In this document: piece after piece, positions 21,150 through 32,961 of the stretch
Layout: each line of letters starts with the position of its first letter
Numbering within the stretch: the stretch's first letter is position 1
NCBI RefSeq assembly: GCF_002994745.2
Contig: NC_037090.1
Coordinates: 1,364,001 to 1,428,000 of the forward strand
Direction: 5' to 3'
Length of the DNA stretch: 64,000 nt
Source: Rosa chinensis
Lineage: Eukaryota; Streptophyta; Magnoliopsida; Rosales; Rosaceae
Notes under the pieces: model-generated
The model's database searches: none
What the model saw: the letters and a program-made list of their open reading frames with translations, nothing else
Told to the model about the DNA's origin: nothing
Made by a program: the position numbers and the translations under genes

Positions 21150-24100
21150 AAAACTCGAACCACAAAGCTTACTTTGAATGGGTTCCCCCAGTTATTCCTG
21201 TCGCATTGGCTTCTGTTCTCTTTATCTAAAAGCAATTTCTCACTCAACCCTGATATCAAGATACTACAATCAATCTCTTAAGGTCATTATGGTTAGAACA
21301 GCTTGAGCACACATGATGACATATCACGTTAAAACAGAGCATGATTTCAATTACAACACGTTATTGCTATTAACTCATTCACAAAATACAAAATAGAAAG
21401 CATAAATGCACATCAAATTATTGTAAGTTAGCACATGGAAGAAATTTTGAACTGTCAACAATTTTTTTTTTTTAAGATGAACATGAAAGAAAAAACAATG
21501 CTGTTGTGAGTTTAAAGCAGTAAAGAAGTATAAACATCAGATAAGGAGTTTAGAATGAATAAAAGCATCCCTCTGTAGAATTCTGAAGTTGCATTTTCTG
21601 CTAGAAGTTTATTGATTGTAGTTCCCTGTAAACAAATTTTTTTTTCTAAGCTGAAGATCAAATAGAAAAGAAAACTGCTGCAAGTTTTTAGGTTGTGATA
21701 AGCGGGATGCTATCAGTTTGGAACATTTGCATCAAAAAGAGTAAGCTGTAAAAATTAAAAGATTTGGTAACAAACTGTAGACTTTTGAATTCCATAAGCA
21801 AATTTGGACCAACATATTGGTGAAGAATGAGCTATCTCTGGTTCAAGGGAATCAATTATCTCATCACCTTCAGACCTGTTACTGATTTTAAGCTTTTAAA
21901 AGTAGTTATTAACTTACTTTAAGTTTCCAATATCACCATTACCTCTTTTAGCTTTTTATCTTCTACTGTGCTAACATAGTGAACATGAACAACAGTCTGC
22001 TAACCCCAAACATTTTCACCATTGTAAATCACATTTTTCCATTCTCCCGCCTTACCATCTCCCATTGTTGTTCAAATTCAGTTTCAACCTGCCACAAAAC
22101 CACCATGATTTAAATATTTGAAATTCATGCCTAGCATCAGAAGAGAGTGATTCACTTAGTTACATATAAACTCTTGCTGAAATAAAGATCAACCTAAACC
22201 AATAGAAAAAAAAAAAACTGTAGTAATTCATAAGAAACCAATGATCACATCGAAAATATAAGCAAATCTATCAAACATATCATAAAGAATCCAAAAATTT
22301 GGGAATATGACCAAGTATGCATTCTGCATGGGATGTTTCAGCAGCTACTTGTTTGTGGACTGTTTCTCTTTCATTTGAAAAAAGAGCCATTGCAACAGAC
22401 CTAGAATCTCCTACGACCAATGCACTTTTGTATCATATGAGTGAACTTTACATAATGATCTATTCAGACATCGTCTAGGATTGCTTACAATTGCTAAAAA
22501 ATTCAGGCCTCCTTTACAAAATGTGAACAGTACATATTTTTTCCCCATGTATATTAGATTACAGCAATGTAAAGAGAGCAAACTGATTTGAATTTCACAA
22601 AGGACATGAAGAAACTATGCATAATTGATCCACATATATTCGGTTAGTTCTCTAATGGCTGCAAGGGAAAAAAAAAAAAGGAGAAAACTTTGGTATCAAC
22701 TAATCTTTTTAAAGTTAAAAGCCTTGAATTTCACGTGGAGAGTTTTGTAACAAACCAGCCCTGATGGTGTAAGGGATTTCAGAGGCCATCAGTATTGACC
22801 CATCTTCTTAGGCTAATTTTTTTTCATTGCTTTTCATGAGAGCTTGAATGCCACCAGCAACTTTGTAAACATTTAACTGCTAGTCTTATTAATCACAGTA
22901 AAAAAAACGATTCCTTTCTTACAGTGGTGATGTTTCTAACACTGAGAGGAAGAGAGAGAGGCACCTGAGATAAGAGAATGACATGGTTTACCCATTTCAA
23001 GGTCCCAACATTAGATGAGAAACCATCCTGACAAAAGAAATAACATTCAAAAGACATTTTTAAAGTTTCAGTTTCAAAATAAGTATGATGTCAAGAAAAG
23101 TGCGACAACTAAGAAACTAAATGGCTTTGCAACAGTAGATATAGATTACAATATCATGCTCACAGCAAAATTATAATATAAGAATATCAAAAGTAAGAGC
23201 AATATAAAGTTGGTGAATTGGGATCTATGTATAATGTATGGAGCATGTTTTACGTGATAATATAGGAAGACAAAAATTAAGTCAGTAAGTTCCAGGTGTA
23301 GAAATTGCATACATTTGGGTATATTACTGTGGAAACTCCTCTTAGAGCTCTCCATAGAAATGGCTTGTCCTTTGACTTTTCCAGTCAATGACTTCTAAAC
23401 AAAAACCACAACCATGGAATGAGTGTTTAAAGTACAAAAAAATTGATTCAATTAAGGAACTTATAGCAGCCTTACAATCTGCCTCTCATTTTATAGAGGC
23501 TGTGCCTTAAGATCTTATAGAGGCTGTCCTTAATCGGATCAATTTTTTGGGTGCTTTAAAGTGCCCCACCATCTGTCTCTCATTTGATTCGGTTAAGGAA
23601 CTTATAACAGTACAAAGCTGTGGTTAAGTGTCCCTAGCATACATGACAGTAGCCCAACAAATTTTTAACAAACAACCAGTAAAACACACAAAACAAAGAA
23701 AACAAACAATGTAGGTAAAACTGATACAGCCTCTATTCCAGAAAACAAAAAAGTTGTGCTAATTGCCAAACTCTGGAGAAACTGAGCCCAGAGTAATATC
23801 CAGAATTTTACTCTTATGATGTTTAATTAACAAAAGGAAGAAAGAAAAGAGGTTTTTTTATTTTTTTTATTTTTTTTTTATAGATTGCAGAATTTCATAA
23901 ATCAATTAGTATGAACTTAAGTTGCCATCTTTGACTACTACTTCATAGGCTTTTCTTTCTTTCTGAAACATTCAAACACAAAGATAACACAATCAGATAT
24001 ATGTATAAATTTGATTATGCAGCGAATATGATGAAGGTAAATGGAGTTAGGAGAAGGTTTGGAACTAACCGGTCCAAGGTACTTGATGCATTGGCTCTGT

Positions 24101-24160
24101 AGAACTGTCCTCGAGCATAGCTCAAGATTTGTTTCCTTGCCATCTCCAACATTCAGCCTG
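21150..24160 (-). other. exon-like pieces of an unrecognised minus-strand gene
   Basis: Several short open pieces have splice-like borders when read on the minus strand. They are 24068-24157 (LNVGDGKETNLELCSRTVLQ..), ~23330-23390 (LTGKVKGQAISMESSKRS), ~22969-23030 (DGFSSNVGTLKWVNHVILLSQ), ~22045-22080 (VETEFEQQWEM before gtaagg) and ~21172-21245 (LSEKLLLDKENRSQ.. before gtaagc). A CT-rich leader at 24350-24480 could be the 5' UTR. I could not join the pieces in one frame and I do not recognise the protein. It could be a decayed gene, or a real gene with exons I missed. Confidence 0.3.
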
Positions 24161-24589
24161 GATTATACGAATTGGTCAGTAAGTCTCAAATATCACATCG
24201 ATCATCAGAAAAAGTTTCACCAACATATTTGTTCATTATATGGTGAAATTAAATGACGATATGACGAACGATCCAAAGCAATAAAGGTTGATACTTCAAG
24301 AAGAGAAACTAACCTCCGATATCAGATGATGATGACGTGAGAATTTGCCTCCGATCTCTCTCTCTCTCTCTCTTCATGCAAACCAAAGAAACACACCGTT
24401 TCTCTATCTCTCTATCTCTTCGTGCAAAGCAAAGAAACCCAACCGATTTCTCTCTCTTTCTCTCCTCGATCGTTCTTGATAATTGATAAAGATGGTTTAC
24501 AGGACTGTAGAAGAAAAAAGAAGTCAAGTGGAGGTGATATATCAAGGTCAGGACTCCAACCACAAAACCGTAAGTAAACCGAATAGAAA

Positions 24590-24760
24590 GGGCAGAAGCA
24601 GAACTGAAAATTGGGGTAAAGTTCAGATCGATCTAGAAGAGTTGATTTCAATTTATAGTCTGGAAGAGTTGATGTCGGTGTAGAAGGATGCTTCCAGAAA
24701 GGGCCAATCGCATAACTGAAAATTGGGGTAAAGTTCAGATCAATCTAGAACTTGATAAAG
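24590..24760. repeat. tandem ~115-bp repeat
   Basis: The stretch ctgaaaattggggtaaagtt with its neighbours occurs at about 24602 and again at about 24715, upstream of the putative minus-strand gene. Both copies give the same short peptide (ENWGKVQI) on +, which follows from the duplication and is not evidence of a gene. Confidence 0.6.
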
Positions 24761-24879
24761 AAGACAAAAACCAGATCTTTTTCAAAGAATCTGGAAACAC
24801 GGTTTGGAAACTGACAGATGGGTATGAATCTAAAAGGAAGGGCAAAAGCGACTTTTCAAGACATTATGAACAGTAGTAA

Positions 24880-25270
24880 CAGTACCCACCCAACCGGCCT
24901 TTCGTATATAGTATAATTTGTTAAAAAGGGAGGGAGTTAAAAAAAAAAAAACAGAGAAAGTATGCAAATAAAACTTCAATACTGTTCAGATGATTCCTTA
25001 TAGCAATTTAAGCAAAATATCCCACGTAAACAGATATGATTCTAACACTACATACAAGATGACAAGTTAGGCAATCTCAATTGCGAGTTCGATCCTCAGA
25101 ATTAGCTTTGACGAGTTAGAACTAGGCAGATACACACTGTGCTACTTGACTTGTATTTCTAGTAGAAAGCATATAGTTGGCATTATATGAAGGCTAGTTG
25201 GATCCGCTGTCATTGTCAATGTTGCTATGCGCTGAGCTATAATTAATCTCCATTGCATCCTTGCTCCGGA
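24880..25270. other. intergenic, nothing recognised
   Basis: AT-rich sequence with an A-run at 24942. A B-box-like gagttcgatcc at 25086 is not accompanied by a tRNA fold. Confidence 0.4.
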
Positions 25271-25275
25271 AATAA

Positions 25276-26471
25276 GGGAAATGATCATTTACTCAATTTT
25301 AACAATAAAATTGCCCACTTGCTCCACTAACAGTTTTTTAACCTCATTTATCCAAAACACTCTAAGGGATTATTTCCCTACTACCCAATTAATTCTTTTT
25401 TATTCTTTTTATTTATTTTTAGGACTTTTTTGTCCTCTCCTTCTTTCTCCCTTAGAGAGAAAAGTCATCCTCCACCATGCTGTGCTCCGGTGATTAGTGG
25501 CCGGTAGCGGACTCCGGCGACCTGTGACCGGTGACCAGAATCCTAACCGGTGATCGAAATCCGGCGATCGATTACCGGAATTCGGCAATCGGTTACGGGA
25601 ATCCCGAATCCGGCTACCGGACCGGTGACCGGATTCCTACGTCTGATTTTATTACCCCCCAATAATACCCAGTAGGCCAGTAATCATATTATTGCCCCCC
25701 AGTAATCATATTATTGCCTCCTAGTGAATTGTATGAACTCCCAAAACCAAAATAAACACACTATAGGCACAATTGATCAATTTATTATCATATTATTGTC
25801 CCCCAATAATCATATTATTGCCACCCAATAATCATATTATTACCTCCTAATAATCATATTATTGCCCCAATAATCATATTAGTACCCTCCAATAATCATA
25901 TTACTGCCCTCCAATAATCATATTACTGCCCTCCAATAATCATATTATTTCCCTCAAGTGAACCAAAATGAATACACTACAGACACAATTGATCAATTTA
26001 TATGTTCAATTTTAAACGTTCACTTTTTTTTTCCTTCCCCATTCTCGGAGCTCTTCCCATCAAAATCAGGAAAAAAAAAAAAAAAAAACCATCGAAATCA
26101 GAAGAAAAAAAAACCATCAGAATTCTTCTCCGGCCAACCACGCTTCCCATGTGGACACCCATGCTCCTCCAGCCCGATTCCGACCAGACACCTTCGTCTT
26201 CTCCAGTCGCTCACCTGCAGCCCATCTCCGACCGATCCCAGCCCCGACGCAGCCCATCTCCAGGTCCTCACCTGCAGCCCATCTCCGACCGGTCTCGGTT
26301 TGGTAAGGTTCCGGCACCACAGTGAGATGGGAGCTTCAGATAGGTGATTGAGGGTGTTCGGCGATTGATGGTGGGCTTGAGGTCGACGAAGATGGGGCTT
26401 GGGATGTGCTAGTCGGCGTCGGGCTCGAGGTTGAAGAAGAAGGTGTTGAAGGTGTGGTCGCCACTGCCGAC

Positions 26472-26508
<37 letters not shown>

Positions 26509-26667
26509 CGGGAGGAGAGAGATCTGTGACTCTGTGAGTTTCAATTTGATTAATAGGGGCAAAACTGTCAGTAGATGTTGAATTGGGTAAATGGGGTTAG
26601 AAAACTCTTAGTGGAGCAAGTGGGCAATTTTTTAGCTGAAATTGGGTAAGTGGTCATGGCCCCAATA
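25276..26667. mobile_element. non-autonomous MULE-like element with inverted ends
   Basis: The first ~75 bp (from gggaaatgatcatttactc) and last ~90 bp (to gtaagtggtcatggcccc) are inverted copies sharing a core AATTGCCCACTTGCTCCACT. No transposase is present. The interior has a CCGG-rich block (25490-25640), a minisatellite (25650-25950), duplicated gcagcccatctccgacc segments (26220-26300) and a GA microsatellite (26471-26510). Target duplications could not be settled. The class is inferred from end length and composition. Confidence 0.6.
25650..25950. repeat. minisatellite, ~21-23 bp unit
   Basis: About ten to twelve degenerate copies of ccaataatcatattattgccc inside the inverted-repeat element. 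Confidence 0.9.
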
Positions 26668-26710
26668 TTAGCTTTCAACCTTAAAAGACAATCTAAATTT
26701 ACTGCAAGTC

Positions 26711-26893
26711 ACCAATGCTTGGTGGTTCAAGTGGTAAGGAGCTTGTTCCCCTTAAGCAAGGTCTCGAGTTCGAGCCTTGTGAATGGAGTAGCCAGTATTG
26801 GGAGAGCTTCCCCCCTAAATGGGGTCCGACCCGGCTCGAGAGGGATTAGTCCTTACCTACGGGTGGGGGATACCTTGGTTTAACCAAAAAAAA
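26711..26893 (+). mobile_element. tRNA-derived SINE
   Basis: It starts with A-box-like gcttggtggttcaagtgg and B-box-like ggtctcgagttcgagcc, which are internal RNA polymerase III promoter parts, and ends in an A-run. The 16-bp target duplication aaatttactgcaagtc flanks it at 26695-26710 and 26894-26909. Length of 183 bp fits plant SINEs. It landed in the repeat unit that carries the duplicated exon described next. Confidence 0.9.
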
Positions 26894-26930
26894 AAATTTA
26901 CTGCAAGTCTACTAAATTTTTCACACTTAC

Positions 26931-27741
26931 TCTTGAACGTTGAAAGTTTGTCCATCCACAGCTACAACGGCCTGATTCTCTTGTTTCCTGCAAAATAAAA
27001 CAGAAATTTTCTAAGCGAGGGATATATCAACTTTCAACGTACCTTAAAGACAATCTGAATTTACTGCAAGTCTACTAATGGTTCCAATACTTACTCTTGA
27101 ACACTCAAAGTTTGTCCATCCACAGCTACAACGGCCTGATACTCTTGCTTCCTGCAAAATAAAACAAAGAACCGAGCGGCGAATTAGAAGGATAGTATCA
27201 GCTTTCAACATTAAACGTACACAGTCTAAATTTACTGCAAGTCTACTAAATATTCCACACTTACTCTTGAACATTGGAAGTTTGTCCATCAACAGCTACA
27301 ACAGCCTGATTCTCTTACTTCCTGCAAAATAAAACAAATAACCCAGAGGCGAATTAGAATGATACTATCAGCTTTCAACCTTAGAGACAATCTAAATTTA
27401 CTGCACAAGTATCTACTAAATGTTCCACACTTACTCTTGAACATTGAAAGTTTGTCCATCCACAGCTACAACAGCCTGATTGATCTCTTGCTTCCTGCAA
27501 AATAAAACAGAAAAAAAACTAAGCAAGGGATCTGATCAAGCTGACCAGGTTCTACCATGCACTAAAGCTAATGATAATAGTTTACAGTCATCCTCTTCTG
27601 CTAATTTATACACTTTTCATGAGGTTTTAGAACTTATGTCTCTCAAGCATCGAGCCTAATCATCTAGATATTACAACCACTTACTCTTGAACATTTAGAC
27701 TTTGTCCATCCACAGCTACAACAGCCTGATTCTCTTGCTTC
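26931..27741 (-). repeat. five tandem copies of one symmetric exon
   Basis: On the minus strand each copy has an acceptor (ttgcag or similar), an exon and a gtaagt donor. The copies are 27685-27741, 27435-27494, 27265-27321, 27095-27151 and 26931-26987. Four are 57 nt and one is 60 nt, all multiples of three with the same phase. Each adds a block like KQENQAVVAVDGQTFNVQ. The copy at 27265-27321 has a TAA in that frame. Spacing is ~165-170 bp, except 250 bp before the outermost copy. I do not recognise the host gene. A possible upstream exon lies at about 27935-28021, with a C-x2-C pair before a gtaag donor. Confidence 0.65.
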
Positions 27742-28171
27742 CTGCAATATAAACAGAAATTTCTAAGCAGGCCGGGGATCTGATCATGCTGACCCTAGTT
27801 CTACCACTAAAACTAAATGGTAATAGTTTACAGTCATACTCTTCTGCTAATTTATACACTTCTCATGAGGCTCGATCAGAACTTATGTCTCTCATGGATC
27901 GAGCTTGATCATCTAGATATTACAACCACTAAGTTTCTTACCACAGTGGGAACAAGTGTGCATCACAATATGTTTGCTGGTGATGAAGTGATACCAGCCA
28001 TCCCACATTCTTGTCCTAAACAGTAATGTGAAGCTGAGGGAAGCAGGTTGTATTTGAACTTATCAAAGGGATTGCTAGGACTGCAGCCAATTATACAGGT
28101 GACCAATTTGGTTACTGTGCAAGAGTTTAGTGTGAGATTACTTCTGGTTCTTTTCTTTCATCACGGTCATA

Positions 28172-29115
28172 ATGGATGCTTTTGCCTTCTCAGATTGGGC
28201 AAATTTGCCCGAGCAACTATTGGATTCAATTTCGGAAAGATTATTATCATCATCCGATTATCTACGATTCAGTGCGGTAACATTAATAAATCCATTCCCC
28301 AAGTCAAAGGATAGGGCAGGAAGAGAAAATTTAGTCATTCGTCTTCCCCAACTAAACCCTCCAGAGCTATCTATAGAACATCTCAAAAGAGATAAATGGG
28401 TTAAAGATTGTAACTATTATGTCGTAAAGGCTATAATTACGGCGGACCCGATATTAAATGCAAATGAGTGCATTGTTGTTCTAATATACTTGGAACGATC
28501 TCAAATGGCGTTCATTAGACCGGGTAATGACACAACATGGACTTATCTACCTACAAAAATGGATAGAATTGTAGATGTTATTCAACGGGAAGATGATAAG
28601 TTTTATGCCATTTGGGCACGAGCTCTTCGAACGTTCAGTATTACGTCCGAGTGGATTTTACATCTTTGGAATGTGGTTATCCCTCCAAACGCCTTTATCA
28701 GGAAATATCTTGTGGACTCAAATGGGAAAGATTTGTTGATGGTTGATAGGGATTGTTATTGGGAAGATCCCGACAAGGTAAAGACACGTTTGCAACAGTG
28801 TTCAAAGTTTACGAATTTAATTTTGATAAGTGCTTGTGGATTGAGAAGGAAACCCTAGGGGATGATGTTGCTATTTTTCTTGGAGAGAATCTATCAATAT
28901 GCGTGGTAGCTTCAAATTTTCCTGGATGTAAGCAAAACTGCATATACTACAATCATCACTTTGATATCATCTCAATCAACGATATGCTAAATAATTTTGG
29001 TGTGTACGACATGGAAACGAAGAGCATTTCAAAACCTTACTCCAAGCATGTACTGACTTTATTAGAGATGATCAATCAACGTCCAATCTGGTTTACGCCA
29101 ACTTTTCAGTTGTGA
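28172..29115 (+). pseudogene. F-box / DUF295 protein gene, damaged
   Basis: The first frame (28172-28858) begins MDAFAFSDWANLPEQLLDSI, the start of an F-box. The usual CKPWRSVA part is missing after LRFSAV, and a DUF295 region follows. At about 28775-28800 the frame breaks. DUF295 continues in another frame (28753-29115), recognisable from FKVYEFNFDKCLW, LGENLSICV, CKQNCIYY and GVYDME. A 1-nt indel would rejoin them. F-box/DUF295 proteins act as substrate receptors of SCF ubiquitin ligases. Pieces of this gene recur at 31194-31400, 56783-56900 and 60724-61040. It is probably a pseudogene, though a short intron is not excluded. Confidence 0.8.
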
Positions 29116-29148
29116 ACGACTTCTTCTATTTGGTTGTAATTTATTTCT

Positions 29149-29184
<36 letters not shown>
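29149..29184. repeat. poly(T) run of ~36 bp
   Basis: A homopolymer shortly after the DUF295 stop. A shorter version is present at the same position in the copy near 56890. Confidence 0.95.
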
Positions 29185-29188
<4 letters not shown>

Positions 29189-29266
29189 CAATTGGATGTT
29201 TCCGACATCTCTTTGTAGTTTTTATTTTTTTATTTTGTTAAACTTACAATCCCCTCGTTTGGTAAT

Positions 29267-30129
29267 ACGGATAAGTTTTAAATACACATCCCTAATTACT
29301 TAATACACCACTCATTTAATTTCTCATTCTAATAATTTACTAAATACACAACCCAAAGTATCTAAAATACCCTTAATCTCAAAAATAATGAAATATCCTA
29401 CTTTTTGACTATATTAAGGTTACTATTTAATATGATTAGTATATTCTAGTATATTGACATTTATTACTTGTGTTAGTTATTGAGAAATCCATAAAGATTT
29501 ATTATTGTTCCCTTTAAATACATGCATATAAATGGGCTTTGTGTTATTTGAGCTCTCATCCACCAAACACCATGTTAATCAAGTATAAAATTATGAGTTG
29601 AACATTCAACCAAAACTATACTAGTAGTTTCTCCATAGTGGCGGAACTAAATAGTTGTCATTAGAGGGGCCAAACAAATTAATAATTACAAAGTTTTTGC
29701 ACCTGTGATGTTTTATATTAGAAAATAAATTGATTAATCATAACTCTTAGAACAAAACAGGAAATTAACTAAAAAATGTGAGTAAAGCAATATGTTTTAA
29801 AAATATTTAATGCCATTGATTTTGAAATTCTAAATATTATGGTCTCTAAGCTTATCTAATTACAATTTATTTAAGGAAAAATTAAATTAGATAGTTTCTA
29901 ACTTTATTCTTGTATTAAATTGGGAGGCCATGTATAGAAATTTGTTGTGTTTATCTAACTATTTATACATAAATAGAATAACATAAAAGGAAAATATGAC
30001 TATTTTTTTTTCTTCTTCTAATGCATAGATGTATGTTTTGGTCATTTAACCTACCTACAAAATTTAATTTAAAATATAAAATAATAGGGATGTGTATTAA
30101 GTGATTAGGGGTGTGTATTTAAAATTTCT
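29267..30129. mobile_element. AT-rich non-autonomous DNA transposon (863 bp)
   Basis: The ends carry inverted ATAAGTTTTAAATACAC / GAGAAATTTTAAATACAC, flanked by gtttggtaat (29257-29266) and gttttgtaat (30130-30139), a 10-bp duplication with one mismatch. The duplicate locus at 56958-57000 lacks the insert, so it is an empty site inside the window. A duplication of 9-11 bp suggests a Mutator type. No transposase. Confidence 0.78.
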
Positions 30130-30139
30130 CGTTTTGTAA

Positions 30140-30990
30140 TTGATGTCTCTTTTGTATAATGAAATACTTTGTTTCTTGATTTGTAATTTATAGCACGTTT
30201 ATTTAGAACCTGAATGATAAAGAAGATGAATTAATATAGTCTACTCAATACTTTGTTTTAGACGACTCATTGCATTGTTATAGAAGTCTTATAGTTCATA
30301 TTAGTTTTTGAAATCGATCGATCAACTCAAGATCCCGTTTCGTCTATTTAGAAGCAACGACACTTTATATAGCTCTAATGGACAAACACCCAAGATGTGC
30401 TATAAACGCATTATGCCAAGCCTAGACTTGTATATCTTAGCCAATATCAACAAGACATTTTGCTCCAACATTTGCTTCATGAAGTAGATGCACATACGTA
30501 CGTGCATGAGAAAATGAGAGAGGAAGAAAAAATAAAACATATGAGGAGAAGGCGTTTTGCAAGTTACCATCCCACAAATTTTATTTTGGTCTCGCCTATA
30601 TGTACCGGCTCTATGGCCTCCCCTAACCATAAGGAGGCACGACTTTGTTTTCTTGCAGTCTCAAACACAACCATGGTCTCATAATCTACTTTTTTTGTTT
30701 AACGATGTAGAAAGAGGTAGGACGATCATGTCATTATTTAGATCTCGTAAATCGTAATGTACTTTTAGTTTACAAATGTTTATGAAGCTATGCGACATTA
30801 AAAAGCCCTAAACTACCATTAAGCAACTCTGTGATGTAGTAGCCACAACTTGGCTAGCCCCAATTAATATAGCTTCACCTTTTTGTGAGGAGAAAAGCAC
30901 GCATCCAAGCCAAATTCTTCTCTATAAATCGCTTACAGTTAGATAAGAAATAAACGTACTCTACTTACTCTTTAAATACTTGCAATATGA
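30140..30990. repeat. duplicated block S, copy 2
   Basis: This matches 57300-58031 plus 59598-59690 throughout, and 7736-8230 for its second half. No coding sequence. It links the DUF295 gene to the DUF295 fragment and PP2A pseudogene that follow. Confidence 0.7.
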
Positions 30991-31170
30991 GTCCAAAGTA
31001 ATGGACTCATATTGCAATGCACCTTCTTTGCTGCAATCCAATGCTCATGTCCAGGGTTTGACTGAAATCTCGATAATATACCCATTGCGTATGCTAAATC
31101 TGGCCTAATGCTCACTTGTGCATACATCAAGCTGCCAATTAGTCTAGCATAAGGACTGCCCATCATGTTG
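30979..31170 (-). mobile_element. Copia RT/RNase H fragment at a palindromic junction
   Basis: The minus strand reads PYARLIGSLMYAQV, RPDLAYAMGILSRFQ and NPGHEHW, the segment between reverse transcriptase and RNase H in Copia elements. Only ~55 codons remain. Its left edge is a perfect palindrome: ttgcaatatgagtcca (from 30981), a 6-bp spacer, then tggactcatattgcaa (to 31018). No LTR or target duplication, so it looks like a fragment picked up during break repair. Confidence 0.8.
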
Positions 31171-31193
31171 CACTTTTTATAGGAAAGAATCTC

Positions 31194-31400
31194 TTAATAT
31201 GCTTCGTGGCTTCAAATTTTCCTAGATGTAAACAGAACTGCATATACTACAACCATGATTACGATTTTATGTACTTTCACGATATGCTAAATGATTTTGG
31301 TGTGTACGACATGGAAAAGAAGAGCATTTCAAAGCTAGCCTTACTTCAAGCATGTGATATGACTTTATTAGAGATGATCAATCAACGAGAATTGGTTCGA
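31194..31400 (+). pseudogene. DUF295 fragment, copy 2
   Basis: It matches 28905-29085 of the F-box/DUF295 gene (CKQNCIYYNH, NDFGVYDME) with no upstream part. The ends are continuous with duplicated sequence, so it came by segmental duplication rather than as a separate gene. Confidence 0.8.
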
Positions 31401-31639
31401 AGTTATTATATATTGCAAAATTACTACCTTAATTAACCATAACATGTAAGTAGTAGAACATGTAGTCTGTGCTTGGTAATCATCAAAATTATCATCTGGA
31501 ATGACGGAGCAGGACTGCAAGAGTTGTAACTCATCATCCACAAAGATACCAAAGTCATTATTCATGCTGGTTTTGTGCTTCCAACCCACGCACTGGTGTG
31601 ACCAGTTAAAACTTGTTTTATCCAAAATAAGGATAGGAA

Positions 31640-32961
31640 GCGTCGAAGAAGCCAGAGAGCCTGTTTACAACGGGCTTTGCGGTTTACCCTAATTCATGGG
31701 CGATGCCGCAATATACATCAAAGTGTAACATGGGTGCTGAGTTCTTTTCTTTCTTTTTTTCTTCCGTAGGGTTGGGGTGTTCTGTATTCAACTAATCATA
31801 TATTGTTTTCATCTCTTCTTTATGAATTCACTTAGATCTCTTTATGAAGTTAATGTTATTGGCAGTGTAGTGACTGAGAGTCTCTGACACTATTTTCCTG
31901 GTTAGGTTCAAGTGACGCGGAATGAATTGCAATTCTTTCATGAAGAACAATTGCATAGAATGATAGAATGGACCGCATGGCCCAAGAACCTGTTCTCTTT
32001 GAAGATATATTGTACCAGATTATTGACACGATTTTCCCAGAGGTTTGACTTTTCCTCTGTTCTGCTTTACTAAAAGTTGGTCTTTTTCCTTCTGTATTTG
32101 ATGTGTAGATGTACAAGTTGCTTCATGGTTGTCGCCCGAGCACCAATATGTTCTTCATTTGTGCCTGTTCACTTCCTGTTTTCTAGTAGCGGCTCCTTTC
32201 CTTCTTAGTTGGTGATTCTGTTGGTGCATTGCTGCCACACAACATCAAGGAAACAAGAGTCCTCTGAGGTTTTCTGCTTCATGAAGGTTGTATAGGGAAT
32301 TTCTGCTTCATGAAACTTGCATAGGAAAATGCACTTGTGGGCAATCTCATGTACTTTTCTCCTGAAACACTAGTTAAATATGGTCTTTCGGTGGCAGTTT
32401 GTTCCTGCAGAATGAGAGCTATATTACACTCCGTGACCTGAAAGTTTGTAAGCTTTCAGGAAGCGTTTTCAATATTCTTTGCAACCTTAACAAGTTCATG
32501 GCCTTTGAAACTCGTGATCCGTTTCTCATTCGTCAGGTATGTAAAGCTAGTGAAGCATTTTATGATTTGAAATTTCCAGATCTCTATTTGGTGTTATAGA
32601 AGTGGATTGCATTGCTATTATTCGTGACAGCTTTGCTGCCATGGTATCAATGTGTACAGGAACGTGAGAATCCAACCTTGACAGAGTGGGATCGGTTTGC
32701 ACATAGAGAAGATATCAGGCTTTCAAGGGAAGAAGATGTTGAAGATGCTTCCAATGGCAGTGCAGAAGTTTGGGATGAATCACTTGAGGCTGCCTTTTAA
32801 GTTCTGCTAAGGTAGCCTAGCTACTTGTTTACATTAAAGTCAATGACGTCGATGTCATTTTTTTTTTCCGTTTACCTTTTTATTCCTGGTGCAAGTTAGC
32901 TGTTGACTAGGTTATATTATCCTACCTCAGTAAAGGATCTGAGACTTCTAACAGTCGAAAG
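31640..32961 (+). pseudogene. PP2A B'' 3' part, pseudogene copy 2
   Basis: Copies of the last three exons sit at 31906-32042, 32411-32536 and 32660-32800, with matching introns. The first has lost 28 bp covering the EF-hand loop DLDGNGVL, so it reads FK then a stop. It also carries an 8-bp tandem duplication (atagaatg). Both lesions occur in copy 3 as well. The copy continues at 34231-34272, 47580-48131 and 51351-51480, separated by later insertions. Confidence 0.92.

Noticed and set aside
25080..25110. tRNA B-box-like gagttcgatcc
   Set aside because: No matching A box or cloverleaf nearby.
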